Assembly (NCBI GenBank): GCA_036852015.1
Contig: JAANDG010000002.1
Span: 1 to 64,000 of the forward strand
Direction of reading: 5' to 3'
Source: Pelodera strongyloides
Taxonomy: Eukaryota; Nematoda; Chromadorea; Rhabditida; Rhabditidae
DNA length: 64,000 bases
Shown: one piece after another, positions 32,609-44,564 of the stretch
Position numbering within the stretch: position 1 is the first letter of the stretch
How the letters are laid out: each line of letters starts with the position of its first letter
Translations under genes and position numbers: made by a program
Notes under the pieces: generated by a model
What the model saw: only the letters and a program-made list of their open reading frames with translations
Told to the model about the DNA's origin: nothing
Databases searched by the model: none

Positions 32609-35600
32609 TTAGAAATTAAAGAAGAGTCCGTTGCACGCTGGATCTTTGTAGTTTACGAGGAAGAGCCTGAAAATGGACTGACTTTCGTTCTTGAAGCGGT
32701 ATGGCACACGGTTTTTAAACGAGTGCTAGACAACGATACAACATGCCGTCGCTGTATATGCAAATTTCTCTGCGCATCTAAGTGTAAGCCGGAAGCTCGT
32801 AGAATAGAAGATAATTAGCATACAATACTAATAGATCGTAATTCAGCTAGTTACCCAGCTTATATTTAAAAAAACACACATGTAATACGGTACCATGCGC
32901 AAGCTTATCTTAGGCTTAGGCCCAACAAACAACCTACCTTTGATGTACCCAATAGGCGGCCGAGTCCATTATGGCGTACTGCCCCTCCCTCAGAAGCATC
33001 TTCACAAAATCCACGCTCCATTGCTTTCGCTGCTCGCTTTTGTCGACCTTGGCGTAAATTCCGTGAACTTCGAGATTTATCTAAACTTTAGTGACTCACC
33101 AAATTATATTTCATTCGTGCATTGGAAGATAAAAACAACTGAAGGTTTTACGCAATCAAAGCAGTTTCAGCGGTTTTCAGCATACGTATAGTTGAATCAG
33201 AATCGGTCTTTCCCAGAGTATGTAGGTGAATATCGAAATTTAAAGCGAAATACCGGCCGGTTTTTGAAACGCGTCGTGGGCACCCACATTCTTATGCAGC
33301 TTATGCAAGTGAACATAAATTAGAATAAAAAAGCTAAATTCGAGAAACTTTGCATAAATGCGTAAGAATTCAGCTGTCCACGATGTCAAAAACCGACCGG
33401 CATTTCGCTTTAAAGGGATAGGTTCATCTCAAATCACCTCTCTTTTTATTATCTTTATTAAAAATGACACAAATTCATTCACAATGAAAATTAAATGAAT
33501 CAAAGAACCATACGCCTCGCAGAAGAAGCTTCCTTTATTGGAAGCTAGGTGATCGGAAGTCGGAAGCCAAAATCTAAACGCAAACACTTGTACCGTACAC
33601 AGATCGCACGGGCTACTGGCAATTAGCCAAGTTACAAACTACACTCGGCGGGACATTATTTCCCACGGTGAATTATCATTTAATCGCTTGGCCGAGTGTA
33701 GTTTGTAACTTGGCTAATTGCCATTAGCTAGCGCGATCTGTGTACGGTATTAGTTTTTGCGTTTAGATTTTGGATTCCGATCACCTAGCTTCAATAAAGG
33801 CATAAAGGAAGCTTCTTCTGCGAGGCGTGTGGTTCTGTGCTGGATTTAATTTTCATTGTGATTGATATTTGTGCTATTATTAATAAAAACAATAAAAAGA
33901 GAGGTGATTTGAGATGAACCTATCCCTTTAAACTTGAGTGAAGAGTGTCACTGTCTTCATTTTCGTTATTTTCCGTACCTGACACATAGTATACCCATTC
34001 TCCTGTATATGTCCATCATTGCTCAGCATATTGAATATTCCGAACTCGGCTCCTTCGATGTCCAAGGACACCATATCAACGACATGACTGAAAGGGACTT
34101 ATTGTATATCGTCGACTTATTATATAAATGTAGATTCGAAGGCCTGTGAGCGACAACTGGAATGGCGATGCCTCTGCTCTTGTTTGGGACCATTATTGGA
34201 TGAAGATTCGGAAAATAAACATAAAAGTTTCAGATGAGCCCAGCTCTTTTTTCTGACCGTCTGGGTATCGACCTCAAGAACTCTAATTTCCGAATACTGC
34301 AAGCCTAGGATATTAGTGTCCGTATGCCCGAATCCGGGAGCAGCCTCCCTAGTCTCCCGCTGGGGGCGGGTGAGGCAAGGTAAAAAAAAACAGAACAGGA
34401 AAAATCAGCGTGAGTCTGAGACAAGTTCTCGCGCGAGAGAGATTCCCGCTTGTACGCGAATATGGCTACTGATAATATACGTCACCTTCCATTCATCACA
34501 TTGTTCAAATAGTCGACAATTCCAATCGCATCACTCTTCATATCGACGTATTTTCCTGAATAAATGTGATATCGTCACTCTTTTATCTTTCTCAATCTCG
34601 CTCATTTCACTCTCTGTCTCTACCTCTCATTATGTCTCTGTCTGTCTCGCTCTCTGTCTGGGAGTGTCTTATGTCTCGGTTTCGCCTCTGCTTCTCTGCA
34701 TCTCCTCACTCGCACTCACTTTCGCTTTCGCTATCTCTCTAAGCCTCAATACAAATACGCAATACATCGCCCGTTTGATCATTAGCACAGGACTGCTAAT
34801 CCTCTAAAACGCATTGTTTCAGAATCTTTGTTTCAAAACGCATTGTTTCAGATACACTATCATAAGAAATACCCCTTACTAAAGCTCCTACTGCACCTAC
34901 GGCTTTTTGTTTTTAGGCTTCCGATCGAGGCATTACTTATTGTATACTTTAGAAACTTTATTTTAGATGACTCACCTTCCGAGTAAATGGACGCTGTGAA
35001 TTCGCCTGTCTTGCTCGCAATGGCGGTTTGCGTGAATGTTCCAATACTCTGATATAGTTCCCGATTTCCCTCGTCAACCGCGTCCACTCCAATAAACTTA
35101 CAGTTCGGGAAGGCTTCCTTCAAATTATCAGAAGGGTGAACTAGTATTATAGGTGAGGATAATAAAAGATAAAGATAGATCGTATTATAACATGATACCC
35201 CATTTCGACCCTATCGTATGCGAGGAATTTTACCCGGGTTGGGCCTCATCAATACGGTGACTCGGGCTTATACAATATAGAGGAGATAGATGGGCAGAGA
35301 TAGAAATGAAGGTATTAAAGGAGAAGTTAATACAAGAGAAGTTCATAAAAGACAAAAGTAGAATTATTGAAATAGTGGGCCTTGTGTCCTCTGTCCTATA
35401 TCTATCATCTACAACACCAGCATGACAATCAGCGAAAATGGAAAAACAATTGTTCTTGTCTCTGCATTTCCCTGTCGTATCAGGACTAACGAAAGACAAA
35501 GCTAAACGAAGTTTGGGCTTCGGAATGTCCTAACTCCAGTTTTACCATAGTAAACTATCACCGTATTACCATTTTACCGTTCTCTTACAATTAGGTTGTA

Positions 35601-37166
35601 CGTGTGCATAAGTTTTTTTTGTTATTAGTACAACTCGGACTCTTTGTACGCAGTTTCATGAAAGATGGCTCAAGAACCGAAATTCACTCCAATAACAAAC
35701 CCTATAAGTGAGCTCCAGTTTGATGTCATGGCCAACTCCGAAGGTCAGAAATGTACAGCCATGGTTCTCCTAAACGAGTTCATGCTATGAACATTTCTTT
35801 AGTTTTTTTTTCCATGGACCCACATGGGCATATCGTATATATCATGTAGGGGTAAGCATCTTACGTGCTTACTTTATCAATTTGATCTTACATTTCCACT
35901 ATTGATTTTTTTTATTGATTACTTTATCAATTCGATTTGACTATTGATTTTACACTCGCCTATTATACTGACACTTTTATACTAATAATATGGGTGTTTG
36001 TCAATAAAAAATACTTTTTATGTAGTTCTCACCACGGAATGGTCCCGTGATTTTGAATAGTTCAAAAATATCTTCCTGTCATCTCGATTCTCTACTTCCA
36101 CGTGATTAAAAAGCCCAAGAATCGAGCAAGTTTGCGTCGCATTGTCGAATAATGGCCAGAACTAAAGTTCATAATTAAAAAGTTTTTTCCACACTTGAAT
36201 TATATGCCTTCCTATAAGAGACAGGCCCGACAAAACACTATGTTTTTGAACTTCTTTTAGATAATATACTATATACATACATAATGTGTGAACATTAATC
36301 GAATTTAGAAATGGCGAACGATTTTCTGGAAAAAATCCGCAAAAAATCCCCACATAAGTCTCAAATATATATTTCAAAATATATAATAATAACGACCTAC
36401 TAATTTGAAAGAAAAGATGGATCAAATTGTGTGGAAAAACAACCACAAGCACGCTCCCAATTTTTTTTTGGAACGCTTTTGGCACGCTAGTCGCTCACAG
36501 GTTCTCAGTTCTAATGCGGAAAACGGTGGGAAATAATCATTCTCGCAACGTCCACCACCCGATTATCCTAGGTGATAAAATAATTATAAATGCAAGTCAT
36601 ACCTCCTCGGGATCATCCACAAACTCGACTTTATCCCGCAGGCACTGACGGTACATTTCAAACAGTTGAACGGATATTTTCGAAGTTGAGTTCTTGCTTA
36701 GGCCCATAGAAAGTCTATTCTAAATGATCATATACTTCGACGTATACGCCAACTCCTGAGTATAAGTCTACGCTAGGCCTCTGCCTATGCCTAGGCCTAT
36801 ACCGAGGCCAAATCGTAAGTGCAACCCTAGGCCTAACCAGAGGGACCCAAGCTTGCGCCTTTGCATGAGATCAGCGCAAAATTCGTAGGGTTGCTGAAAA
36901 TACCTGGTTAATCTGTTTGGCAATATTGTGCATGGGTATGTAGAGCATAAACACCGTGAATAGTGCCAATGAAATGACTATACTTGAAGAAACGGCCTGA
37001 AAAATAAAACATGCAAATGCAACGAAAAATGGAAACTGGAGATTGAAATAAGAAATTCGAAACTGGAAACTGGAAATTGGTAACTTGGAACTTGGAACCG
37101 GGAATTGCGAACATGCTAATTCCTATTTTGATATGGAAAGCAAAATATCAACTTCACCTTTCTCAT
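32609..37166 (-). CDS. FkbM-type methyltransferase, membrane-anchored
   Basis: Ten exons: 37166-37158, 36996-36904, 36719-36603, 36161-36033, 35769-35701, 35117-34976, ~34304-34190, 34087-33979, 33080-32938 and 32666-32609. All phases agree except the uncertain exon 7. Exons 1-2 form a type II anchor (SIVISLALFTVFMLYIP). Exons 4-6 hold the FkbM core: CTFLTFGVGHDIKLEL (SAM-binding Gly region) and NCKFIGVDAVDEGNRELY. Exon 8 has VDMVSLDIEGAEFGIFNML, the family's DIEG motif. Exon 9 gives NLEVHGIYAKVD and exon 10 ends LFLVNYKDPACNGLFF. About 330 residues, the usual size for nematode Methyltransf_21 proteins. Substrates of these nematode enzymes are unknown; a Golgi or ER lumenal location is inferred from the anchor. 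The intron between exons 8 and 9 holds two MITEs. Confidence 0.85.
33240..33414. repeat. MITE family A copy
   Basis: TTTAAAGCGAAATACCGGCC and CCGGCATTTCGCTTTAA termini. It shares its right TTTAAAG with the neighbouring family D element, so one inserted beside or into the end of the other. Confidence 0.85.
33411..33931. repeat. MITE family D copy, 520-bp foldback
   Basis: TTAAAGGGATAGGTTCATC and GATGAACCTATCCCTTTAA ends. Arms of >200 bp are reverse complements through CCTCGCAGAAGAAGCTTCC, GATCGGAA and GTGTAGTTTGTAACTTGGC. It is intronic in the FkbM gene. Confidence 0.9.
34560..34745 (+). repeat. Pyrimidine-rich low-complexity tract
   Basis: Runs of TCTCTGTCTC, TCTCGCTC and CGCTTTCGC over ~180 bp. 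It lies in the FkbM intron between exons 6 and 7 and explains the spurious plus-strand frame at 34,316-34,807. Confidence 0.7.
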
Positions 37167-37522
37167 CCTTGATGCACGGGCGAAAACTTTTGAAAAGTTT
37201 TTTTCATTTGAACGTTTTCCTATCTATTCTCATGATTTGAAGAAAATCCTGTTTCTTGTTGAAGTTTAGATCGGCACATAAGCGAAGGCGGTTTTGTTCG
37301 GGATTTAAAAGATCCTATCTACATTCTTGTAACTTACAGCATTGTAGACTTTTGTTGAAGTAATGTGTTCAAAACATAGAGAGGGAATATTTCAACCATA
37401 TTACGGAAATGCGACAAAGACAAATACTTCGGAACTAAACGCAAATATATTATTTGTTTGTTCGATAAACATTTTTTTTCGGAACTCCAGATACTAACCG
37501 TGACATCGCTATAAATTCAAAG

Positions 37523-37684
37523 TTTAAAGCCGTGTTGTACCTTCCTAGGATAATTTACATATGGTACGCAAATCCTATGTATTTGGTGCCCGTCCGGCAA
37601 GTTTCCGGCACCAAATCTGCATAGGATGCATTGGATTTACGTATCATATGCAAATTTCCCAAACTAGGTACAATACTGCTTTAA
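37523..37684. repeat. MITE family C relative
   Basis: A ~162-bp hairpin with ends TTTAAAGCCGTGTTGTACC and GGTACAATACTGCTTTAAA. The centre is GGTGCCCGTCCGGCAAG and its inverse half GGCACCAAAT. Confidence 0.8.
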
Positions 37685-37816
37685 AATGTCAGTGCGACGT
37701 TATGACTTATGACGTCGTCGTAATATAAATGAATTGCATGGTTTCCCTCCCAGGCAGCTTAACTTGTTCACAGCTGGGTAGTTTTACTCTTTTACTATGT
37801 TGCATTATTTTTACGG

Positions 37817-37890
37817 ACCGTGGTGGTCCATTGAAAACGTGCGCGTTTCGCAGTCCGCCGAACCGAGTTCGAATCCAGCCACACTAAATG
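37817..37890 (+). repeat. tRNA-derived SINE-like fragment
   Basis: A B-box-like GAGTTCGAATCCAGCCAC follows a weak A-box-like GTGGTCCATTGAAAACG. The cloverleaf does not close, so it is a repeat fragment and not a tRNA gene. Confidence 0.4.
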
Positions 37891-38504
37891 ACTCCTTGAA
37901 AAAAATCAAGACGGTTCGCCCACTTGGTGGGAAATTTGCCGCTTGAAATGCATCATCTACGCCTACATCTGCCAAGAGCCTCTGTAATTTGATTGTTTTT
38001 TTCTAACAATCTTTTCTGTGCCTGATGCCTGATTCAAATGAATATTGTGCAGGCAGAATAATATGCTAATCAGCCAACAACGTCTTTTAGTAATATTCCT
38101 CAGACTCCAACAATTAATTAATTAACTAATTAATTAAACATTCTACAACCTCTTTATGTTTCTTCCCAAGAATGAGCATAGTCATCGCATACGTGTGTGT
38201 GTGTGTGTGTGTTATGAATACACTAATACACATATTTTATTGTATTGCAAAACGACAATGTAAAATACATTAAACGTTCTCGATCAAACGTTATGATTTT
38301 TGATTTACAAGAATCAACTTGTGTACTTATGTTCCTAGAAATAGAAAATAGAACAATACTGGAAAATTGAGCGACAAAATTTTGAGATTAGGCGACCCTT
38401 TAATGTGCCTAGAAAGATGACTGTAAAACTTGTCGGTAAAATTTTCAGTGCTCCCATAACCACCCGGCGAGGGAATCATGGGCGATCCCTCTTGGCCCTA
38501 GCCC

Positions 38505-38610
38505 TAGCCCGAAGACGTCGAGCAATTTGTCATTTGGAACTCGTCGCCTACTGTGTTTAGGACCCCTGCGGAACATGTCATAAGCAAACATTGAAACTTG
38601 AAACTGTATT
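38505..38610. repeat. Dispersed repeat, inverse copy at 44,625
   Basis: AAGACGTCGAGCAATTTGTCA and CTGCGGAACATGTCATAAGC here match TGACAAACTGCTCGACGTCTT and GCTTATGACATGTTCCGCAG near 44,630-44,705 on the other strand. Confidence 0.7.
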
Positions 38611-39663
38611 TCCACCCTTGAATAAAGGTGCATGCTCGTGAAGCGTAAAATATTTATAGATTTATTTTATTTAACTCACCTCCTAAAGAAAGTGTCGGAT
38701 TATTGATTTTGTGTGAGCTGACCTTTTAATAATTAAGTAAAAAGGAAAACATACTTGAATCTAGCTTGTGAAAAGGTTCAATATTTTCAGGCGGCTGGGA
38801 AGCATAAACATCTTGGTTCAAAAAAAAACTTTGTTGAAAATTTTCTACATGAAAACGGGGCACCGAAATAAGCGTACATCCAAAAAAAACAACAGAACAC
38901 GTCCGTTACGTAATAAATGGTTTTTATTAAAAAACGTAGTGGCTAAAAGTAAACAAACCACTTTTTAAAACCTTCTTCACGCATTGATCAAGAGCACTAT
39001 GTCACTGTGTGATGCATAGTAGAAATTTAAACCACCATTCTTTTATGAGCTCATCGTTTTTTTTCTTCGTTTTCATAGAATTTCGATCATGTAGAAACTG
39101 TTGGCGTACTTCATTTTTCTATTACCGTATACTTTGTAATTTCTCACATATTTGTGGAAATGCTAGTAGGGATTAAAGAATACTTTTATCCTCATGATAG
39201 TGCAAACCGCTAGTATTGTTTCAGTATGATGCGTCAGTTATTCGCTTAAAAAGAGTTGTAGCATCCGTCACCGCATCTCTCACCCCTTTCAACAATTGAA
39301 TAACTTATGTTGATTTCACCCCATTTTCTACAGCTATTGTTTGAAATAAGATATATCAAAAGACAAAAAAGTGTGCAAATTAAAAATGAAATTATTGGTT
39401 TATACACGTGATAGAAAAGAGGGGAGGAGCTTGCGTGCTGTCCTATGTTATGTGGAAAATATTTTGCCTTTTGTGGGCGCAGATGGCATGGTATATAAGT
39501 GCGTACAGAGTGTAGCTACTCAGTTGAAGTTGGAGTACGTCTATGCGGTATGCGTAACCAAACACCCCAACTCTCTCTCTCTCTGTTTTCATGCTTACGG
39601 TCATGAAAAAAGACACGTGCCTAGTTACCAGTACTTTCCGATAAACTTATATCGGTTTTAGTA

Positions 39664-40116
39664 TTAAAGGGAGAGGCCCGCGAGAAAAAGTTTTCCTCAA
39701 TTTACTTGCACAGAATGTCCGGAATTTCAGAAATGTTACTGTGAAAACCGCATTTCTTTGCACCTAGAACTCACAGAGTTATTCCTCGGCAAACAGTTCG
39801 GTCAGGTACCGCAGTCAGAAAGGTTAAAATACGTTTTTACGTTTTATATGCATCCATTAGCATTCTTTCTCTACATAATAATTGTTAAACGAATGAAGAA
39901 CATTGCTACCATTACAACAAAGAGTTTCCAATTACTTTAATACCCTAAAAGAGCAAAATTGATTCTGACTACGGTACCTGGCCGAACAGTTTGCTGAATA
40001 ACTCTGCGAGTTCTAGGCGTAAATAAATGCGGTTTTCAGAGTAATATTTCTGAAATTCGGGACATGCTGTGCAAGTAAATTAATAAAGACTTCTTTCTCG
40101 TGAGCCTCTCCCTTTA
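39664..40116. repeat. MITE family E copy, 450-bp foldback
   Basis: TTAAAGGGAGAGGCC and GAGCCTCTCCCTTTAA termini, with ~190-base arms containing AATGTCCGGAATTTCAG and ACTCGCAGAGTTATTC. Its right end is the left end of the following family C hairpin (shared TTTAAAG). It lies ~400 bp upstream of the Str gene. Confidence 0.85.
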
Positions 40117-40264
40117 AAGCGAAATGCTAGCCCCTTTGGAAAATTTGCATATGATAAGCAAATCCTATGTATCCTATGCTAATTTTGTACGAACGTCCAC
40201 GGCAATCGTACAAAATTAGCATATGATACATTGTATTTGCTTATCGTATGCAAATTTTCCAAAG
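40113..40264. repeat. MITE family C copy, right end missing
   Basis: Same element as 8,312-8,483: TTTAAAGCGAAATGCTAGCCC, then the TGCTAATTTTGTACGA palindrome. It stops at TTTTCCAAAG without the outer right terminus. It lies ~250 bp upstream of the Str start codon. Confidence 0.85.
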
Positions 40265-40512
40265 TGATCTGTGGGTTACAAAATATAGATACGCATTTTC
40301 TAGCGAATGCTCAAGTTTTTTTTCGTAATTGTCAGACATAAGCCCTCCTTCCCGTTCAGTCTCCGTAGTGTGCTGGCCGTCTTCCCCGCAAGTTTGAACT
40401 TTTTACCTCAAGTTACATACTTTACGTCGGATCTCAACTATAGTATCGTATACCTCATACTATACAAGTCTTTCCAGTTACGTAAGTTCATACTTGCCAT
40501 CGGAATTAGAAG

Positions 40513-41664
40513 ATGGACCTTTCTCACAATCTCAACGATTCCGAAATGACGCACGACCAGCTGATGGCGGCTTCATTCCATAAACTGGTCTTTATCAACG
40601 GAGTCCTCGGAATATTATTCAACATTCCTTTGATCATACTGATCATATTCCGAAGCCGAGCCGAACTCGGCTCCTACAAGTATCTCATGCTAATTTTTGC
40701 CATCTTCAACTGCACCTATCCGTTTTTCCATATGTTTGTCAATCCGGTGAGTCTCCCTCTACTCTACCTCTACTGTTCATTCTTCATCAATACCATTAGA
40801 AAATATTCTGTATATGGTAACAGGAAAAAAACCAAAATAGATAATCGCTTTTTTTACGTATACTACTTTGCATAAACACCAACATACAACCGGTTTGGCG
40901 TTTCTGAAATCAAGAAAATATGTGGAAAAAAAATCCCGTTTGCTTTCCGAAGCAGATATTCAACACTATCTAGCATTCAGGGTCTTCACGTCTATAGGAG
41001 AGCGTTCGTATTAATCGGGGACCCATCGCTACCCTTCGAAGTGGGACACTACGGATTGGTGCTATGGTGTACATTGTTCGGGATGAGCACCTGTCTCATC
41101 ACCTACCATTTTGTCTATCGATACTTCGCCGTGTGCAAGTGAGACATTAATATAATCAAATAATCAATATAGCCAATCGTTATACTAAAAACCAACACGT
41201 CGCCGTGCTAGTCAGAAATTAATCAAATATTTGTATACAAGACGGATATCGCCGCCTGAGGCGACATCAAATGCGATATCAACGATACTTCGAAGTGCGC
41301 ATATTTATATGCAACGCCTGATGCACATATTCCAATGTTTATGTTAATAGATCCAATTGTGCTTACTCTGGAAAGATGCGAACAGTTGCCTACTTATACC
41401 AAATGTCTGAAACGTAGAAAAATTCGTTGTGGTCGCGTAATCACAAATAAAATCACCCGGCTTCAAACTCTTCTCCTTTATATAATAAGATGCCGCATGG
41501 AAAAGTTATGTTGCTTTAAGACCTAATTGCCTGAAAGTGTTCACACATCCACTGGGAATCGTCTTTCTGCTCGTCGTCTTTTTCTTCAATGCTCTGATCT
41601 GGTTTTTGATCTTCAACACCGGAGGTAGAAACATGCAGCGATACCCGGTTAGTTTATGTGTGTG

Positions 41665-41732
<68 letters not shown>

Positions 41733-44564
41733 TGTGTGCGTGTGTGCGTGTGTGTATGATAGAGAGAGAGATAAAGAAGAGAAAGAGAGCTATGGTATAG
41801 TATAGACAAATTACAAGAAATAAAGGGGAAAAGTCAAATTGTTAAAGCGAAAAAGAACAGTGTGAGTTTTTCATTTAATTTACAGGAGGCGACTCATGAT
41901 GAACTTATGACTCGTTTTGGCATAAACAACCATGAAACGGCTACAATTGGGGAATTGTATGTGGTAAGTATTATGTTTTGATTTCTTCATAACTTAAGCA
42001 AAAACATTTCCATTCGCTTGAAGGAAAAAATCAATATTACGAGACTGATTACTCTACTTATATTTTTGTATAACAGTTGACAATACCAGTGGCCGTATGC
42101 ACGACCAGTGGGAGCCTCCCCGATTGGGAGCATTTGTTTCTGTGTGTATACGATCCGTGTGATCTCTCTCTCTCTCTCACCGAGGCTGGGAGCATAGTCC
42201 CGACGTTCGTGCATACGTAAACTATCACAAAGCATTCAGCGACTGTGCCAAAAACTTTTAAGTTAGTAACTGGACAGCTTTTATTTCGATTGTTTCTGAA
42301 TGTATGAGACAGCAAACGGTAAACCCTGCGCTCAGCAGCTCGATGTGTTTTACAAATGGCGTATATCTATTCATGAGGAACGTTAGTTTATTAAATACTT
42401 ATAGATCGTACTGTACCTACTATATGAAATTTTCATATGATAAATATATCCTATGGATCCTATGCAAATTTGGTGCTGGAAGCTTGCCGGGCGGGCACCA
42501 AATTTGCATAGGATAAATAGGATGTGCTTATAATATGCAAATTTCAAAAAAACTGGGTACAATACCGTTTTAAGAATTAAGGATAACGTATGTTGCGTGC
42601 TGAGTGGTTCAGTCATCATCTTTCAGCACGAATACATATGGAACAACGGCACTGACGGTCCGCTGATCCCAGTGGCTGGATTCTGCGGAACTATGGTCGT
42701 CATTTGCTGCACAAGCACGCTCTCGGTCATGATCTTCTGCTCGATTCAAATTATCCGTCAGCTACACGTAGGTTGTTAGATTTTCCTTGCTACCCACTGG
42801 GGCCGTTAGAGTCCTTAGGCCCGAGCCGTACCCTGCCTTCCGACCCCTAAGTTTGGTAGTTAGGCCCTCAGAGCGGTGTAGAGTGTAGAGTAGTAGAAGG
42901 TTGAAGGTTGCTCTATCTACGGGAGAACACTTCTCTTCTAGGTAACCTACGTGAATCCGAGAGTAGTTAGCTTACGTATGATGTATGCATACCCAAGAGT
43001 CCACGAGTATCCCAGCTAATCTAGTACAAGAAACAATTGTATCGCTGTCCATAAAAAAAAACAATTGTTAGCACCTTGTGATGTGAAGCGCAAGTACGGC
43101 TATTTTTGTATCAGTTCAATGCAACAAACACAAAAGACCGATTAGCTTCAGTCCGAATCACATATGAATATAGGGCATACTGTAAGCTAGCATCACCGGA
43201 TTAAATTTTCAAAACAATCAAAGAAAAATCTCTCTCTCTCTCTATCTCTCTAGCTCTCTTTCTCTGTCTCTCTTTCTCTCTCTTGCTCTGTCTCTCTTTC
43301 CCTCTTTCTCTCTCTCTCTCTCTTTCTCTCTAACTCGCCTCTCTCTCATCATTATCAGAGTAGGATTAAAAATGTAACACCTATTATGAAAAAGCACAAA
43401 TTCTTTCAGAGAGCATCAACAATGAGCACGAAGACCCGTCGTATGCAAGTTGAGCTGTTTAGAGCTCTCATTGCGCAGGTAACTTGATTTTTTTTGCGAA
43501 GACATAACATAAATGAAGAATATATATTCCAAAGTGAATACAAATAATAAAAGGGACTGTGTGGCGGCCCTGAGCCAAATTTGAAACATTTGGTGGTGGG
43601 TGGCGCTAGCGTAGTGGTTAACGCAGTGGGCCGGCAATCCAAAGACGCTTGGTTCGATTCCCGCTCGTCCAATACCCCAATATAGTCAAAATAAAGGAAG
43701 AAATTGATATTGAACCAGCGGCGTAATTACAATTATAGCCTAAAACGCTGACTTGCCAAACTAGCACCTAACTATGTCTTATTACTAGGATCAATTGAAC
43801 CTCAATTCATTGTAGTTTCAGAAAATGTTGCCAATCCTTGTATTTAACCCACAGAGGTCCCAGTTATCATTTTCTAATAAGTGACACTGGGATAACTTAA
43901 CTCTGCTCCTTCCAGACCATAGTACCGGTGATTGCGGAGTACATTCCGTGCTACACCACTCATCTCTCATCGTTCTTTGGAGTCTACATCGGTGATCTGA
44001 GCCATGTGATCATCCTTCTGATTTCGAGTCTTCCGTTCCTTGACGCTCTTTGTATGACCTACTTTATCAGGGACTACCGTACGGCCATTGTGAATCTGTT
44101 CATGTAAGTTATAGATATTTTGTATTTATATAGACGCTACAGAGAAAAGGCCCAAAAAACGGACAAAGAGTTTTTCCTTTCTTACTCAGAAAAACTGAGG
44201 TGCTCATTGTTCAACTTCTCCCATATGCATATCGCGGCTTAGGCTTAGGCCGCGATATGGGATTCTTCGATAAAAAATATGTAGAGCTAGCTTATGCCTA
44301 AGCTGTACATACTTATATATATATCACTGTCAATGGTTTTTGCATAACGAGCATTCCATGAAATTGAGATTAAAAGATAAATTCTACCCGTATTGTTCCA
44401 ACTGTGTAGAGCGGGCTGCATAACCTTCGATTGCCTAACTAGTTAATTACGAGTCAGGTCCAGGAATTTCACATTTCAGACGTCGCGTTCACGTGGAGGA
44501 CACTACCACAGCCACTGACTCGCAGTACCCGAGTGACAAGCCTATCAGTGAGGTGAAATACTGA
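40513..44564 (+). CDS. Str-family seven-TM chemoreceptor
   Basis: Eight exons with consistent phases: 40513-40746, 40981-41138, 41521-41647, 41886-41963, 42627-42767, 43410-43478, 43916-44103 and 44480-44564, giving ~360 residues, normal for Str. Exon 1 encodes TM1-2 with the family motif ELGSYKYLMLIFAIFNCTYP. Exon 2 has LFGMSTCLITYHFVYRYFAV (TM3). Exon 5 has CCTSTLSVMIFCSIQIIRQL (TM5). Exon 6 has MSTKTRRMQVELFRALIAQ before TM6. Exon 7 ends FLDALCMTYFIRDYRTAI, the C-terminal D-Y-R motif. Str receptors (7TM_GPCR_Str; odorant receptor ODR-10 is one) act in amphid neurons. The third acceptor (GCTTTAAG) is weak. No stop or frame break is seen. Introns carry a Helitron-like fragment, TG and CT microsatellites, MITEs and a tRNA-like repeat. 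Confidence 0.92.
41440..41490 (-). mobile_element. Helitron-like 5' end fragment
   Basis: The minus strand begins TCTTATTATATAAAGGAGAA after an A and continues AGAGTTTGAAGCCGGG, diverging from copies 1-3 after ~30 bases. The other end cannot be placed. It lies in the second intron of the Str gene, close to the exon 3 acceptor, and may explain that acceptor's weakness. Confidence 0.5.
41655..41756 (+). repeat. (TG)n(TGCG)n microsatellite
   Basis: About 100 bp of alternating purine-pyrimidine repeats, GT dinucleotides then ~12 TGCG units then GTGT. Such a run can adopt Z-DNA. It starts 8 bases into an intron of the Str gene. Confidence 0.95.
42087..42218. repeat. MITE family H copy
   Basis: GGCCGTATGCACGACCAGTGGG and its partner CCGACGTTCGTGCATACG; intronic in the Str gene. 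Confidence 0.65.
42406..42573. repeat. MITE family C relative
   Basis: A ~168-bp hairpin with TACTGTACCTACTATATG and GGGTACAATACCGTTTTAA ends around ATTTGGTGC...GCACCAAAT. It lies in the same intron as the family H copy. Confidence 0.75.
43229..43340 (+). repeat. CT-rich microsatellite
   Basis: TCTCTC runs with interspersed TTT and TGTC over ~110 bp, in the intron before Str exon 6. It may serve as a long polypyrimidine stretch but is too far from the acceptor to be its own tract. Confidence 0.9.
43601..43672 (+). repeat. tRNA-derived SINE-like segment
   Basis: GCTAGCGTAGTGGTTAACGC matches a D-arm and A-box and GGTTCGATTCCCGC a T-arm and B-box, in correct order and spacing (~45 bp). The acceptor ends do not pair cleanly (GGGTGGC against GCTCGTCC). 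Intronic in the Str gene on the same strand. It is more tRNA-like than the others but I still judge it a SINE or relic. Confidence 0.5.

Larger units (their letters stand above)
37167..39663. other. Intergenic region with a family C MITE and a tRNA-like repeat
   Basis: Holds the hairpin at 37,523-37,684, a tRNA-like repeat at 37,817-37,890, a (GT)n run at 38,191-38,211 and a repeat at 38,505-38,610. The last is found in inverse orientation at 44,625-44,705. No gene is supported; frames such as 38,768-38,968 have no domain or splice context. Confidence 0.5.

Noticed and set aside
34316..34807. 163-codon plus-strand frame rich in Ser and Leu
   Set aside because: It is generated by a pyrimidine-rich tract within an FkbM intron.
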